Source: Promethearchaeota archaeon
GTDB taxonomy: Archaea > Asgardarchaeota > Lokiarchaeia > Sigyniarchaeales > SOKP01
NCBI GenBank assembly: GCA_019057865.1
Contig: JAHLWP010000004.1
Location: 100,045-164,044, forward strand
DNA length: 64,000 bases
Reading direction: 5' to 3'
The notes under the pieces were generated by a model. The model saw only the letters and a program-made list of their open reading frames with translations, ran no database searches and had not been told where the DNA came from. The translations under genes and the position numbers were made by a program. This document shows positions 55,617 to 63,634 of the stretch, one piece after another (the stretch's first letter is position 1; the number at the start of each line of letters is the position of its first letter).

Positions 55617-55757
55617 TTGCCAACTTGTAGAAAGGATTATGAAAAATGTGAATATTATCATCCAGAACAACCCATAGAATCAAGATGTATGACGGATTTA
55701 AGTGTGGGTTATTGTACTGAGGAACAGGAAGCCAATAAGAAAGATAAGGATTCATAA
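55617..55757 (+). CDS. Small four-Cys protein (46 residues)
   Basis: A TTG start is preceded by a good Shine-Dalgarno (GAGGTGA, 55606-55612). The product has Cys at positions 4, 11, 24 and 33 (CRKDYEKC…CMTDLSVGYC), enough for one zinc. No family is recognised. Its placement between the regulator and the primase, with tight spacing, is typical of plasmid or virus operons. Confidence 0.5.
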   Translation: MPTCRKDYEKCEYYHPEQPIESRCMTDLSVGYCTEEQEANKKDKDS

Positions 55758-55802
55758 GAACCCTTATCAGAAGTCATTATTAACATGTGGTGATGTCAAA
55801 AA

Positions 55803-55901
55803 ATGAGACTTCCAAATATAAAAGGGTTTTCTAAGTTTAAAAATTTTCTTAAAGCTCTTTCTTATCATAGTTCTAACTATCTTATAAAGAGGGTAAATTA
55901 A
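55803..55901 (+). CDS. 32-residue leader-like ORF before the primase
   Basis: A basic peptide (MRLPNIKGFSKFKNFLKALS and 12 more residues) whose TAA overlaps the ATG of the primase gene (TAATG). The arrangement fits translational coupling. It may matter more for translation control than as a protein. Confidence 0.4.
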   Translation: MRLPNIKGFSKFKNFLKALSYHSSNYLIKRVN

Positions 55902-57562
55902 TGAGTGAAACAAGAGATAATTTAATCAATGATTTTCCTAATACTTGGAATATAATACCTATTAGTAGAAATTCTAAAGTAGCTAGTAGCTCTTGGAAGA
56001 ATTATCAAAATAAAAAATATCCAAGAAATAAACTTCTTAAAGATAATGGAAATTATGCGGTAATATGTGGAGAGATAAGTAATAATCTTTTGATATTAGA
56101 TTTAGATCTAAGAGATAAAAAACATTTTGAATCTATTTACTCAAAATTTCAAAATAAATATCCTGAATTATCTAAAACTCTTATAGTAGAAACTCCTCAT
56201 GGATTTCATTTATATTTTTATATGAATGGTTTTAGTGAAACTTCTCATAATAGAAAAAACGCTTGTTATAATGAGAAATTAAAGTTTACCGGATCAGTTA
56301 AGACTCAGTTTAAAGAATACCTAAAGGGATTTGATTGTAAGGGAGAAAAGGGTTATGCTATAATACCACCTAGTAGAGTGGATAATTTATATTATAAATA
56401 TCATAATAAGGAAGATATAAAACATATTGCCTTAGATGATTATGCTAAGATAAATAATTTTTTTCTCTTAGACAAACCAAAAAATCTGAGAAAGCCTTTT
56501 AAAGACATTCTAAATGGTAAAATTGAAATTGAAGAACAAGCAAATAAAACCGGTAAAGAAGAATTCCTTTATTGGAAATATCTATTCAAAGAGGCTTATA
56601 ATTTCTGTGGATTAGAACCTAAAGAATTATATAAGGGATTAGAGGAAAATCAACCTAATTTTGATATAGTAAAAACGAAAACTCAATTAAATCATCATGA
56701 TTTCCATGAGAAACCATTGACAAATGGGAAAATGAAAGAACTTTACCCAGATTATTATGCTGCTAAAAAAAGATCAGAATCATATATTTCCTCTAAAACA
56801 TCTAAAACAAAAGCAAAAAAAAAGAGAGAAATTAAAACTCTAACTCCTAAGAGAATTCAAGAATGTGAAGAATGGTTAAATCTACCGGAAAAAGAGAAAT
56901 ATAATTTCCTCAACGAACTTATTAGTTTTTATATTAAGGGAAAAGAAACAAGAGAACAAGCCTTAACAATACTTTTCCTAAAATTAAGTGTTATATTAGC
57001 AAAAGAACTTATCTCAAAAATGGATTTAGTCATGGGAGATTTATCGGCATTAAAAGATGACTTAAAAATTGGAAGTGAAACTGTTATTAAAAAAGAAAAT
57101 TCAGAAGTTGATAATAAAGTATTTATCGTTCATGGGAGAAACCAAGAAATGAAAGAATCTGTTGCTCGTCTAATAGAAAAAGTAAATCTTAAGGCTGTTA
57201 TTCTTCATGAACAACCAAATGAAGGAAAAACTATTATTGAAAAGTTTGAAAAGTATTCTGATGTAGGTTATGCTGTAGTACTTCTTTCCGCGGATGATAA
57301 AGGGTATTCAATACAAGATGGTCAAGAAAAAACTAAATTTAGAGCACGGCAAAATGTCATCCTTGAGTTGGGGATTTTTTATGGAAGTCTGGGAAGAGGC
57401 AAAGTTGCCGTGATTTATGAGGAAAACGAAGAGTTTGAAATGCCGACCGATTTACTGGGAATTGCTTATATACCTTATGATAACAGAGGAGCTTGGAAAT
57501 ATCATTTAGTTGGAGAATTACAAAGTAGTGGTTTTGCAGTCAGTAAAAATGATATCAATTGA
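55901..57562 (+). CDS. PrimPol primase fused to CBASS-type TIR-like domain
   Basis: A 553-residue fusion. Residues about 1-190 match bifunctional primase/polymerase (prim-pol) N-terminal domains of plasmids and viruses: LILDLDLRD with acids D67 and D69, VETPHGFHLYF with the metal-site His (about 100), and KGYAIIPPSR. The middle (190-400) is helical and lysine-rich. Residues about 406-553 are a TIR-like domain of the PCTIR/CAP12 type (PF10137-like): VFIVHGRNQEMKESVARLIE, LHEQPNEGKTIIEKFEKYSD, VVLLSADDKG, FRARQNVILELGIFYG and a MPTDLLG segment. Such domains bind or cleave NAD+ or sense cyclic nucleotides in antiphage systems. Fusion of a priming enzyme to this domain is unusual and suggests replication sensing linked to NAD+ depletion. 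This is inference. Confidence 0.8.
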   Translation: MSETRDNLINDFPNTWNIIPISRNSKVASSSWKNYQNKKYPRNKLLKDNGNYAVICGEISNNLLILDLDLRDKKHFESIYSKFQNKYPELSKTLIVETPHGFHLYFYMNGFSETSHNRKNACYNEKLKFTGSVKTQFKEYLKGFDCKGEKGYAIIPPSRVDNLYYKYHNKEDIKHIALDDYAKINNFFLLDKPKNLRKPFKDILNGKIEIEEQANKTGKEEFLYWKYLFKEAYNFCGLEPKELYKGLEENQPNFDIVKTKTQLNHHDFHEKPLTNGKMKELYPDYYAAKKRSESYISSKTSKTKAKKKREIKTLTPKRIQECEEWLNLPEKEKYNFLNELISFYIKGKETREQALTILFLKLSVILAKELISKMDLVMGDLSALKDDLKIGSETVIKKENSEVDNKVFIVHGRNQEMKESVARLIEKVNLKAVILHEQPNEGKTIIEKFEKYSDVGYAVVLLSADDKGYSIQDGQEKTKFRARQNVILELGIFYGSLGRGKVAVIYEENEEFEMPTDLLGIAYIPYDNRGAWKYHLVGELQSSGFAVSKNDIN

Positions 57563-57608
57563 GATATTTTTTTGATTGAAGGTTGCTATTGTTTTATAAA
57601 TGATGTAC

Positions 57609-57872
57609 TCAAAAAAGTGATTGATATGTTGTTATTCCTTTTTTAATTTTCTGTAAGGTATCAAATCCCGTATCTACGACTTTTTGGTCAAAGTGCTCAC
57701 CCATATTCTCAGGATTGAACCCTGCGATAATTTTGGCTAAGGGGATTTCAGTTACAGCATATAAATTGTAAAGAATTTTTTGAAAGTATTGAAATTTTAT
57801 TTTAATTTCCAATTTTTTATATTTCCAATTTTTTATATTTTTTTTATATATAAAGAAAAAAAGTGATTTCAT
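57609..57872 (-). pseudogene. Likely gene remnant (87 residues)
   Basis: A minus-strand frame of 87 codons. The N-terminal half lies over a tandem 16-base AT repeat (57809-57840) and is not protein-like. The C-terminal half (from AVTEIPLAKIIAGFNPENMG on) is of normal composition and may be the tail of a lost gene. No family is recognised. It follows the PrimPol-TIR gene in convergent orientation. Confidence 0.3.
57809..57840. repeat. Tandem 16-bp AT-rich repeat
   Basis: CCAATTTTTTATATTT occurs twice in direct tandem (57809-57824, 57825-57840). The 16-base unit is not a multiple of three, so it is unlikely to be inside a coding frame. No function is apparent. Confidence 0.55.
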
Positions 57873-58028
57873 GAGAAAAAAGTAAGAATTTGAAAATTTA
57901 TTATACTCCCTTATATTTTTCCGGTCTTTCTGATGAATTAAACTAATATCTTCTGAAGCAATTCTTGGAATATTATAAATTATTTTAATTCCTTAGTATA
58001 TATAATTATAATCTAGCAAATATAAGAG

Positions 58029-58754
58029 ATGTCTATAATGGAAAGAATTCCTCAAATTAATAAGGCTTTTGAAATTTTTGAGTCGGTCATTGATGAAGCA
58101 ATTGATTCGAACACTCCAGATGATATTTTAATAAGATCATATTTCTCAATTATTGAGATCTTGCAAAAGTTCACGGGTACAGGAAGGCACGTAGTAAAAT
58201 TTTCTGAGTTTTTTTATGTGAGATATGTCAAGAAATATCTGGAAACACATTTAGAAAAACTTAGTTTTACTCCGGAAGGTATTAAAGGTAAAAATAGCCA
58301 AAGATTTGTTGCTCTATATAAGGGAAAAAAAGTAATCTTATCTTCTGACATCCCCATTCAAAGTGCCGGTATCTCGGAGCTCCCCGATATATTTGTGGGA
58401 ATAGAAAAAGAGAATGGAATAATCCACCCTTTAGCCATTTTTGAAATAAAATTACATCAAGATAAAAACCAATTAGCTCCTTTATTAAAACGATTCTTAA
58501 AAATGAGAGACGATTTTGTAAATAAATTTTCAGGTGACGAGTTACCTTACTTCGTATGGTTATATCTTCGTTATGAAAAGTATTTAAACCAAGATTTTGA
58601 AGAAGAGATAGCTCAGTTTAAAAGTATGTCTAAGAATAACTTAATAGTAGTCAATGAAATTACGGAATGGAATGTTAATTCATATAAAAGTAATATTAAG
58701 GGAGGAATAAACTCAATTCTACAAAAAATTGTAAAAAAAATAGAGAATTTTTAA
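58029..58754 (+). CDS. PD-(D/E)XK-like hypothetical protein
   Basis: A 241-residue soluble protein. The central segment LPDIFVGIEKENGIIHPLAI leading to FEIKLH fits a nuclease core: Asp near residue 120, then E-x-K near 138-140 at the end of a strand (pattern D-x(~17)-E-x-K). Flanks are helical (a domain start around MERIPQINKAFEIFES). No DNA-binding domain is evident. It may be an orphan restriction-type nuclease or a recombinase-related enzyme. The motif is the only support. Confidence 0.45.
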   Translation: MSIMERIPQINKAFEIFESVIDEAIDSNTPDDILIRSYFSIIEILQKFTGTGRHVVKFSEFFYVRYVKKYLETHLEKLSFTPEGIKGKNSQRFVALYKGKKVILSSDIPIQSAGISELPDIFVGIEKENGIIHPLAIFEIKLHQDKNQLAPLLKRFLKMRDDFVNKFSGDELPYFVWLYLRYEKYLNQDFEEEIAQFKSMSKNNLIVVNEITEWNVNSYKSNIKGGINSILQKIVKKIENF

Positions 58755-59153
58755 GAGAATTTTGCACAGGCTTTAAATAGTCAGTTTTTCATAGTTCAAT
58801 GATCATTATTTCACTCCTTTATTCTATAGGTTTTACCATTTTTCAGTAAAAATATCGCCTCTCAGGAGTAATATAACTTACTCCTCTTTTTCTTTTTTTC
58901 TTTATTAAGACTCTTTTCAATGTGGTTTAATTTCCCTCATAGTAGCAATTAAATACAAAGCAAGATTAGTTATGGAAAAGATAAAAGTTAACTTCAAACT
59001 TCTGCAACCAGTTAGTAAATAAATTGACTAATGCTGTAGGTCCCACAGCATAATGGAAGATTCAATTTAAAAAATATTAAATACCTTTTTTTTTACTATA
59101 TATTCAAGAAACGATGAGAAATCATAAAAATTAACATAATTGAGGAAAAAAAA
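58755..59153. other. Intergenic region with hairpins
   Basis: These 399 bases have no gene. A terminator-like hairpin lies at 58864-58885 with a T-tract (annotated separately). A 7-base inverted repeat, ATGCTGT-AGGTCCC-ACAGCAT, sits at 59031-59051, about 100 bases before the next start; its GC content stands out and it could be an operator or part of an RNA structure. A TATA-like stretch is at 59094-59102. Confidence 0.45.
58864..58906 (+). terminator. Hairpin plus T-tract
   Basis: AGGAGTAA (58864-58871) and TTACTCCT (58878-58885) form an 8-base stem with a six-base loop, followed by an oligo-T stretch to about 58906. It lies 110 bases after the PD-(D/E)XK-like gene and would end its transcript. 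Archaeal termination needs mainly the T-tract, so the hairpin may be extra. Confidence 0.5.
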
Positions 59154-59672
59154 ATGAGTGAAGAAGATATTACACGAATTGAAAAAAAAGTAGATTTGCT
59201 TTATAGAATGGGTCTTGATGAGAATTTTAGTTATAAGAACTATTTAGATGAATTTATTCCATTGTTCAATCTTTCTGTTGAAATGGAAAAAATGGTAGGA
59301 TTAATTATAGTAAAAGTAAAAGAAGTGGCTGAAAAAGGAGAAGAAGTAGTAAATAAATTAAATAAGCTAAAAAGTGATTATAAAGCTGGAAATGTCTTAG
59401 TAAAGGAGGAAGAGAGAACAAGAACGTTGATTTATCATCAAGAAGAAAAACAAAAGGCATTACTTCAGATAGTTGAACTTTATAATGGAGTTAAATATGG
59501 GGAAGAAGCCTTACGTGAAGAGCTTTTAATGATAAATCTAAAAGAGAAAGTTGGAATAAAATTATCAGAGGAGGAAGATTTTAGACATAAAGAAACTCTT
59601 GAGAGAGAGTTGAAAGATGCAATTGACTGGCTACAAACAAGGTTAAAAGAATATAAGAAAAAATTTGATTAA
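59154..59672 (+). CDS. Coiled-coil hypothetical protein
   Basis: A 172-residue, charged, all-helical protein with heptad patterns throughout (for example IEKKVDLLYRMG, then TLERELKDAIDWLQTRLKEY). No known domain. It is preceded by the hairpin at 59031-59051. Structural or scaffold roles are possible. The orphan character and context suggest mobile-element or accessory DNA. Confidence 0.5.
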   Translation: MSEEDITRIEKKVDLLYRMGLDENFSYKNYLDEFIPLFNLSVEMEKMVGLIIVKVKEVAEKGEEVVNKLNKLKSDYKAGNVLVKEEERTRTLIYHQEEKQKALLQIVELYNGVKYGEEALREELLMINLKEKVGIKLSEEEDFRHKETLERELKDAIDWLQTRLKEYKKKFD

Positions 59673-60206
59673 TTTTTTTTATTGTAAGATGTTTGGATTT
59701 ACCAAACTCCGATAGAAAATATTACAATTATAGATAAGAAGGTAATTAAAAAGGATTATATTTTTTAGATAAAAAAGATAAGTAAAATATTGAGTAATAT
59801 CTTATATCTTCCAACTAGGTATTTTCCTTCCATTTCTGGTGCCAAATTTTATTTTCAAAGATTGGTAAAGAGTGGATTTCCATGATCCACGATTTTTATA
59901 AATTGTACGATTTTTAAAATAGAATCTATTAAATAAGTATGATTTATCATATTTGATATATTTTCAAAATCCATCCATCCGTTAGGTACAATGATATTCC
60001 TTATTTTAATTATCCCACTATTATCTTCATTCGAAGAGAATATAACTCTCCATAAATTCTCATTAAGATGTGCTATATCAATATCAAATTCATTAAATTT
60101 ATCCTTTACAAAATCTTTTCTAACTTAAATTCATCTTTGGTAAAAATTAAAAGAATTTATCATTCCTTTTTAGATTCATTTTGTAATCTTAATAATATTA
60201 TCCGAT
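59673..60206. other. Intergenic region with one remnant
   Basis: The only coding signal in these 534 bases is the minus-strand remnant at 59855-60124, described separately. The remaining sequence is AT-rich with stops in all frames and shows no repeats or RNA structure. Confidence 0.4.
59855..60124 (-). pseudogene. Gene remnant, about 89 codons
   Basis: The frame is open from a stop at 60125-60127 down to TGA 59855-59857, with protein-like sequence (DKFNEFDIDIAHLNENLWRV, then IVPNGWMDFENISNMINHTY). There is no start codon near the 5' end, so it is probably the C-terminal part of a lost gene. No family is recognised. Confidence 0.4.
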
Positions 60207-60827
60207 ATGGAAAATATTAATATATCAATTATTCATTCTAACTTTTTATTAATCCGATTAAGATGGAACTTGGCAAATTCAATGAATTCCACGAAAAAAG
60301 AACAGGTGGGTTTTTTTAAATTTATATGGATTTGTAAAGCGGTAAACCCAAACCTAAGTAAAATACCTCAAGGTGCGATGCTTCCTTCTCTAATATATTC
60401 CATTATTGGGCTGTTTTTAGGAAGAATATCAGAATTATTAAATATATCAACTCACCAAGATTATATGATATCATTCCTTTTGATTTATATAATATTCTTA
60501 CTTTTACAGATACTTGCGTCTTCATTATATATTTCTGCCAAGGGGGTTTTGAGAACATACTTAGCGGGAGATATGTTAAATGTAATTTCAACCTGTGGAA
60601 TTTATATAGCTTTCTTCACTTATATGTGGATAATTATTTTTCAAGTTATCAATGTTTTATACATTACATTATTGATACTGATATATGTTATCATGATTCT
60701 CATTTTTTACATACAGTCTTTAAGACCAATCAAAAAAACCAAAGACTTATTAAATCGAATGTATGAACAATGTAAAGAATATGGGTCATATCCGGATTGT
60801 AAAACCTGTAAAATGAAAGGGAGGTGA
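60207..60827 (+). CDS. Four-helix membrane protein
   Basis: A 206-residue membrane protein. Its first 60 residues are soluble. Predicted helices lie near residues 63-80, 92-112, 130-150 and 155-175, then there is a Lys/Cys-rich cytosolic tail (SLRPIKKTKDLLNRMYEQC, with CKTCKMKGR at the end) that may bind zinc. Its stop overlaps the strong Shine-Dalgarno of the following zinc-finger gene, so the two are co-translated. No family is recognised. Confidence 0.55.
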   Translation: MENINISIIHSNFLLIRLRWNLANSMNSTKKEQVGFFKFIWICKAVNPNLSKIPQGAMLPSLIYSIIGLFLGRISELLNISTHQDYMISFLLIYIIFLLLQILASSLYISAKGVLRTYLAGDMLNVISTCGIYIAFFTYMWIIIFQVINVLYITLLILIYVIMILIFYIQSLRPIKKTKDLLNRMYEQCKEYGSYPDCKTCKMKGR

Positions 60828-60828
60828 T
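60820..60828 (+). promoter_or_regulatory. Strong Shine-Dalgarno before TTG start
   Basis: GGAGGTGAT, an almost perfect anti-16S match, lies six bases before the TTG at 60835 and overlaps the upstream stop codon. It decides the TTG start over the ATG at 60853. Most genes in this window lack such sites, so this pair may have a different (plasmid or viral) origin. Confidence 0.7.
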
Positions 60829-60834
60829 TTTAAA

Positions 60835-61122
60835 TTGAGCCTTAAAGAAAATATAATGACGTGTTCTTACTGTAGGTATTGGGTAGTATTGAATACTTCT
60901 GATAAGGAATATCAAAAATTACATCTTCTCTATAAAGAACTATATAAAATTAAAGAAAATCAAGGAGATATCAAACAAAAGAGGAAAGAAGCCTTAGAGT
61001 CTGCGGGGGTTTGTCCTACATGTGGTTCAATATTTAGAGAATTTATGTGCCAAGAAGAACATATATGCACAGTTTTTAAGTTTTGCCCAATATGTGGTAA
61101 TAAAGCAACATTATCATGTTAA
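60835..61122 (+). CDS. Zinc-finger protein (95 residues)
   Basis: A cytosolic protein with three Cys pairs: CSYC near the N-terminus, CPTC near the middle and CPIC near the C-terminus, plus a CQEEHIC stretch. It is likely to hold two zinc ions in rubredoxin-like ribbons. It may partner the membrane protein encoded just upstream (overlapping control). The function is unknown. Confidence 0.6.
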   Translation: MSLKENIMTCSYCRYWVVLNTSDKEYQKLHLLYKELYKIKENQGDIKQKRKEALESAGVCPTCGSIFREFMCQEEHICTVFKFCPICGNKATLSC

Positions 61123-61216
61123 ACTTAAACATTATATCTTTAGAACTTGGTTAGCAAACATGTAAGGAGTAATTTATTCATATAAATTTTTTCATATATA
61201 TGTTTTGGAGATGTTT

Positions 61217-63121
61217 TTATTTTGAGATAAATACTTTTAAACTCTCAATAAAATCGAAATTATCATACTTAACATCAAGTTTATTTTTCTCTATAACTTC
61301 ATGATTAACATATTCAGAGCTTGTTTCTATTCTCATTTTATATGTTATATGGCCCTCTTTCATTCTGACTCCTAATTTTTCACTTGTTTGAGCAATTATA
61401 GCAAGTAAAATATTCTTATCATTTCCTTTTCCATCTTTAATTATTAATGGTTGAAAATGGACAAACTGTTTCTGATAATTGATAAATTTCATAATAAATT
61501 TCTGTAGATCTCTAACTTTTGATTCTATGTCGTCAAGACCATATACTTCTCTAGGGGGTTTATCGGAAATGCCAATTATCATTAGCCCCCCTAAATTATT
61601 AGCAAAACTAATTACATCTTCGCAGAAATCTTTTTTATTTTTTTCTCTTATTTGAGGTGGTGTTGGTTTCCATACTTCTAAAAATTGTGTAAAGTCCCAT
61701 AGCTTATTTTCTATTCTATTGTCTTCAATTGCTTTTTTAACAAAATCTTTCCAAAACTCTATATCATAAAGTTTTGATATTTGATTTTGATATCTCTCAG
61801 TATCTAAATCTAAATCATTATAAATTAATTCGAATTCATCCTTTGAAATAGTTCTTACTTCTGAATAATTACCTCTTTTTTGAATTAAATATATTGAACA
61901 ATTCTCTTCATTTTTATCTAAAAATTCTCTAGAGTGAGTTGAAATAAAAAATTGAATTTTATTTGATATATCAATGAATCTATTTTTTAATTTAGTTACT
62001 AATCCGGGGTGTAAATGGAGTTCAGGTTCTTCTATGCATAATATTTTGTTTTTATTTAATTCTGTAATATAAGCTAAAAAGTGAGCTACATTTAAGACTC
62101 CTGCTCCCATATTATCTAGTAAAATATCCATATTCAGACCATTTTCTTTTAAAATTATCATTGTCCTTTCTGTTTCGTTAATGTCTTGTTTTAATTCAAT
62201 AATATTTGGTAAAAAGTATTTCAATTCGTTATTCCATTCCCTAAACCATTCCCACTTCTGTCTTGCTGCTTTTTTATGAAGAAATTTTACCAAGTTTTCA
62301 CCACTTGGTTTTAGTTCTGTTTTGGTGATGTCATTTCGATCAGATTCAGGATTAAAATTACGTTTATCAGGTATAATATGGATTACATTAAAAAAACAAT
62401 TGAAAAGTGCATTAAAAATTTCTGATAAAATTGGAATATCTTTTTTGAACATATCATGATCTCGGAAATAAGTTATTGCTTGTAAATCAAACGTTCCACT
62501 AATTCCAGAAGGCTTTAATTCTTTTAATGAAAAATTTTTATCAATCCCTTTATTTGGTTCCAAAAATTTTTCTAAATTGAGATAATATGGCTCATAATTG
62601 TGGTTTTTTTTAATCATTTGAAAAACAATTTGAGGATTCTTTATATTAAAATGCTCTACAGAAATTTCATCTAATAGTAATTGATTAGACTCTTTTAAAT
62701 ATGAGGTTCTCAAATAAAGTTTCCTGAAATAATCTCGTGATAATAACCATTTGATGGCAGTTTCTTCATTATTCCATTCACTCCTTTTTAGATATCCATC
62801 AGATTTTTCATCATGTATAAATGCTTTTTGTAAATAATTTCCTTGATATAGTATTTTAAAGATTTTAGTTTTGAATTCTTGAGATAGCTTAAAAGTTAAA
62901 AAAATCTTACAATCTAATTCATCATTCTCATCAAATAAATATTTTTTTGTAAAACCTCCACTTGATTTTAGCATTTTAAAGATTTTGAATAAATTAGATT
63001 TCCCTGAATTGTTTTTTCCAATAAGAATATTGTAATTTTTGAAATCTGAAAATTTCGCATGCTTATAACTCAAAAAATTCTTAATTTCTATTTCCTTCAA
63101 TTTTAAATCCAATTTAATCAC
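61217..63121 (-). CDS. OLD-like AAA ATPase fused to Schlafen AlbA_2 domain
   Basis: A 634-residue protein from GTG. The N-terminal SMC/OLD-type ATPase has Walker A GKNNSGKS (residues 35-42), an ABC-like core, Walker B LCIEEPELHLHP (about 359) and FISTHSREFLDK (H-loop region). The usual OLD Toprim nuclease is absent. The C-terminal 130 residues are instead an AlbA_2/Schlafen-type domain: FCEDVISFANNLGG, then MIIGISDKPPREVYG, with KMRIETSSEYV near the end. AlbA_2 domains occur in Slfn RNases and in regulators. ATPase plus effector makes a plausible abortive-infection protein. It stands alone, with no partner gene overlapping. Confidence 0.78.
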   Translation of the reverse strand: MIKLDLKLKEIEIKNFLSYKHAKFSDFKNYNILIGKNNSGKSNLFKIFKMLKSSGGFTKKYLFDENDELDCKIFLTFKLSQEFKTKIFKILYQGNYLQKAFIHDEKSDGYLKRSEWNNEETAIKWLLSRDYFRKLYLRTSYLKESNQLLLDEISVEHFNIKNPQIVFQMIKKNHNYEPYYLNLEKFLEPNKGIDKNFSLKELKPSGISGTFDLQAITYFRDHDMFKKDIPILSEIFNALFNCFFNVIHIIPDKRNFNPESDRNDITKTELKPSGENLVKFLHKKAARQKWEWFREWNNELKYFLPNIIELKQDINETERTMIILKENGLNMDILLDNMGAGVLNVAHFLAYITELNKNKILCIEEPELHLHPGLVTKLKNRFIDISNKIQFFISTHSREFLDKNEENCSIYLIQKRGNYSEVRTISKDEFELIYNDLDLDTERYQNQISKLYDIEFWKDFVKKAIEDNRIENKLWDFTQFLEVWKPTPPQIREKNKKDFCEDVISFANNLGGLMIIGISDKPPREVYGLDDIESKVRDLQKFIMKFINYQKQFVHFQPLIIKDGKGNDKNILLAIIAQTSEKLGVRMKEGHITYKMRIETSSEYVNHEVIEKNKLDVKYDNFDFIESLKVFISK

Positions 63122-63183
63122 CTGTAGTTTGTATTTTCATTTTAAAAATAAGATTTCATAAAAAGATTATTATTATTTATAGA

Positions 63184-63384
63184 TTATTTATTTTTAATAA
63201 TTTTTAATTGTTGAATAATACTTCCTAATTTATCTGTAATGTATTCTATATCTTTAAAACATTCTTTAATATATTTAGGTTCTACCTCACTTATATTTAT
63301 ACTTGGATCTTTATGGTGTTCTATGATTTCCCTGACTTTCTTTAACATTTTATTCATATGGTTAAGATCATCCATTCTTTTCAT
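63184..63384 (-). CDS. Small helical protein (66 residues)
   Basis: A charged all-helical protein (MKRMDDLNHMNKMLKKVREI, then EPKYIKECFKDIEYIT). No known family. With the 72-residue protein upstream (63416-63634) it makes a compact pair 31 bases apart on one strand, like a toxin-antitoxin or accessory pair, but nothing in the sequence proves this. Confidence 0.4.
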   Translation of the reverse strand: MKRMDDLNHMNKMLKKVREIIEHHKDPSINISEVEPKYIKECFKDIEYITDKLGSIIQQLKIIKNK

Positions 63385-63415
63385 ACCCCCTTATTTATTA
63401 GAAAAAGGAAAAAAA

Positions 63416-63634
63416 TTATTTATTTTTATCTAACTTTTCACTAATCTCTAAGAGTAATATTATTTGTGCCACTCGTAGTATATCTTTATATAACGGTGAT
63501 TGTTGTATGCTTCCATATGCTTCCATTTCCATAGATGAACCAATTTGTTCGGTATCCTCTTGGTCTATTCTTTCTATAATATATAATGCTCTTTTAATAA
63601 TATTATCTCTTAGTTTTTTATCCAATCTATCCAT
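63416..63634 (-). CDS. Small helical protein (72 residues)
   Basis: A short helical protein (MDRLDKKLRDNIIKRALYII, then LRVAQIILLLEISEKLDKNK). No recognised family. It probably forms a transcription unit with the 66-residue gene downstream. The AT-rich region beyond 63634 would carry its promoter. Confidence 0.4.
   Translation of the reverse strand: MDRLDKKLRDNIIKRALYIIERIDQEDTEQIGSSMEMEAYGSIQQSPLYKDILRVAQIILLLEISEKLDKNK

Noticed and set aside
57609..57872. A genuine 87-residue gene after the PrimPol-TIR fusion
   Set aside because: Half of it lies over a tandem AT repeat whose unit is not a multiple of three, so it is listed only as a remnant.
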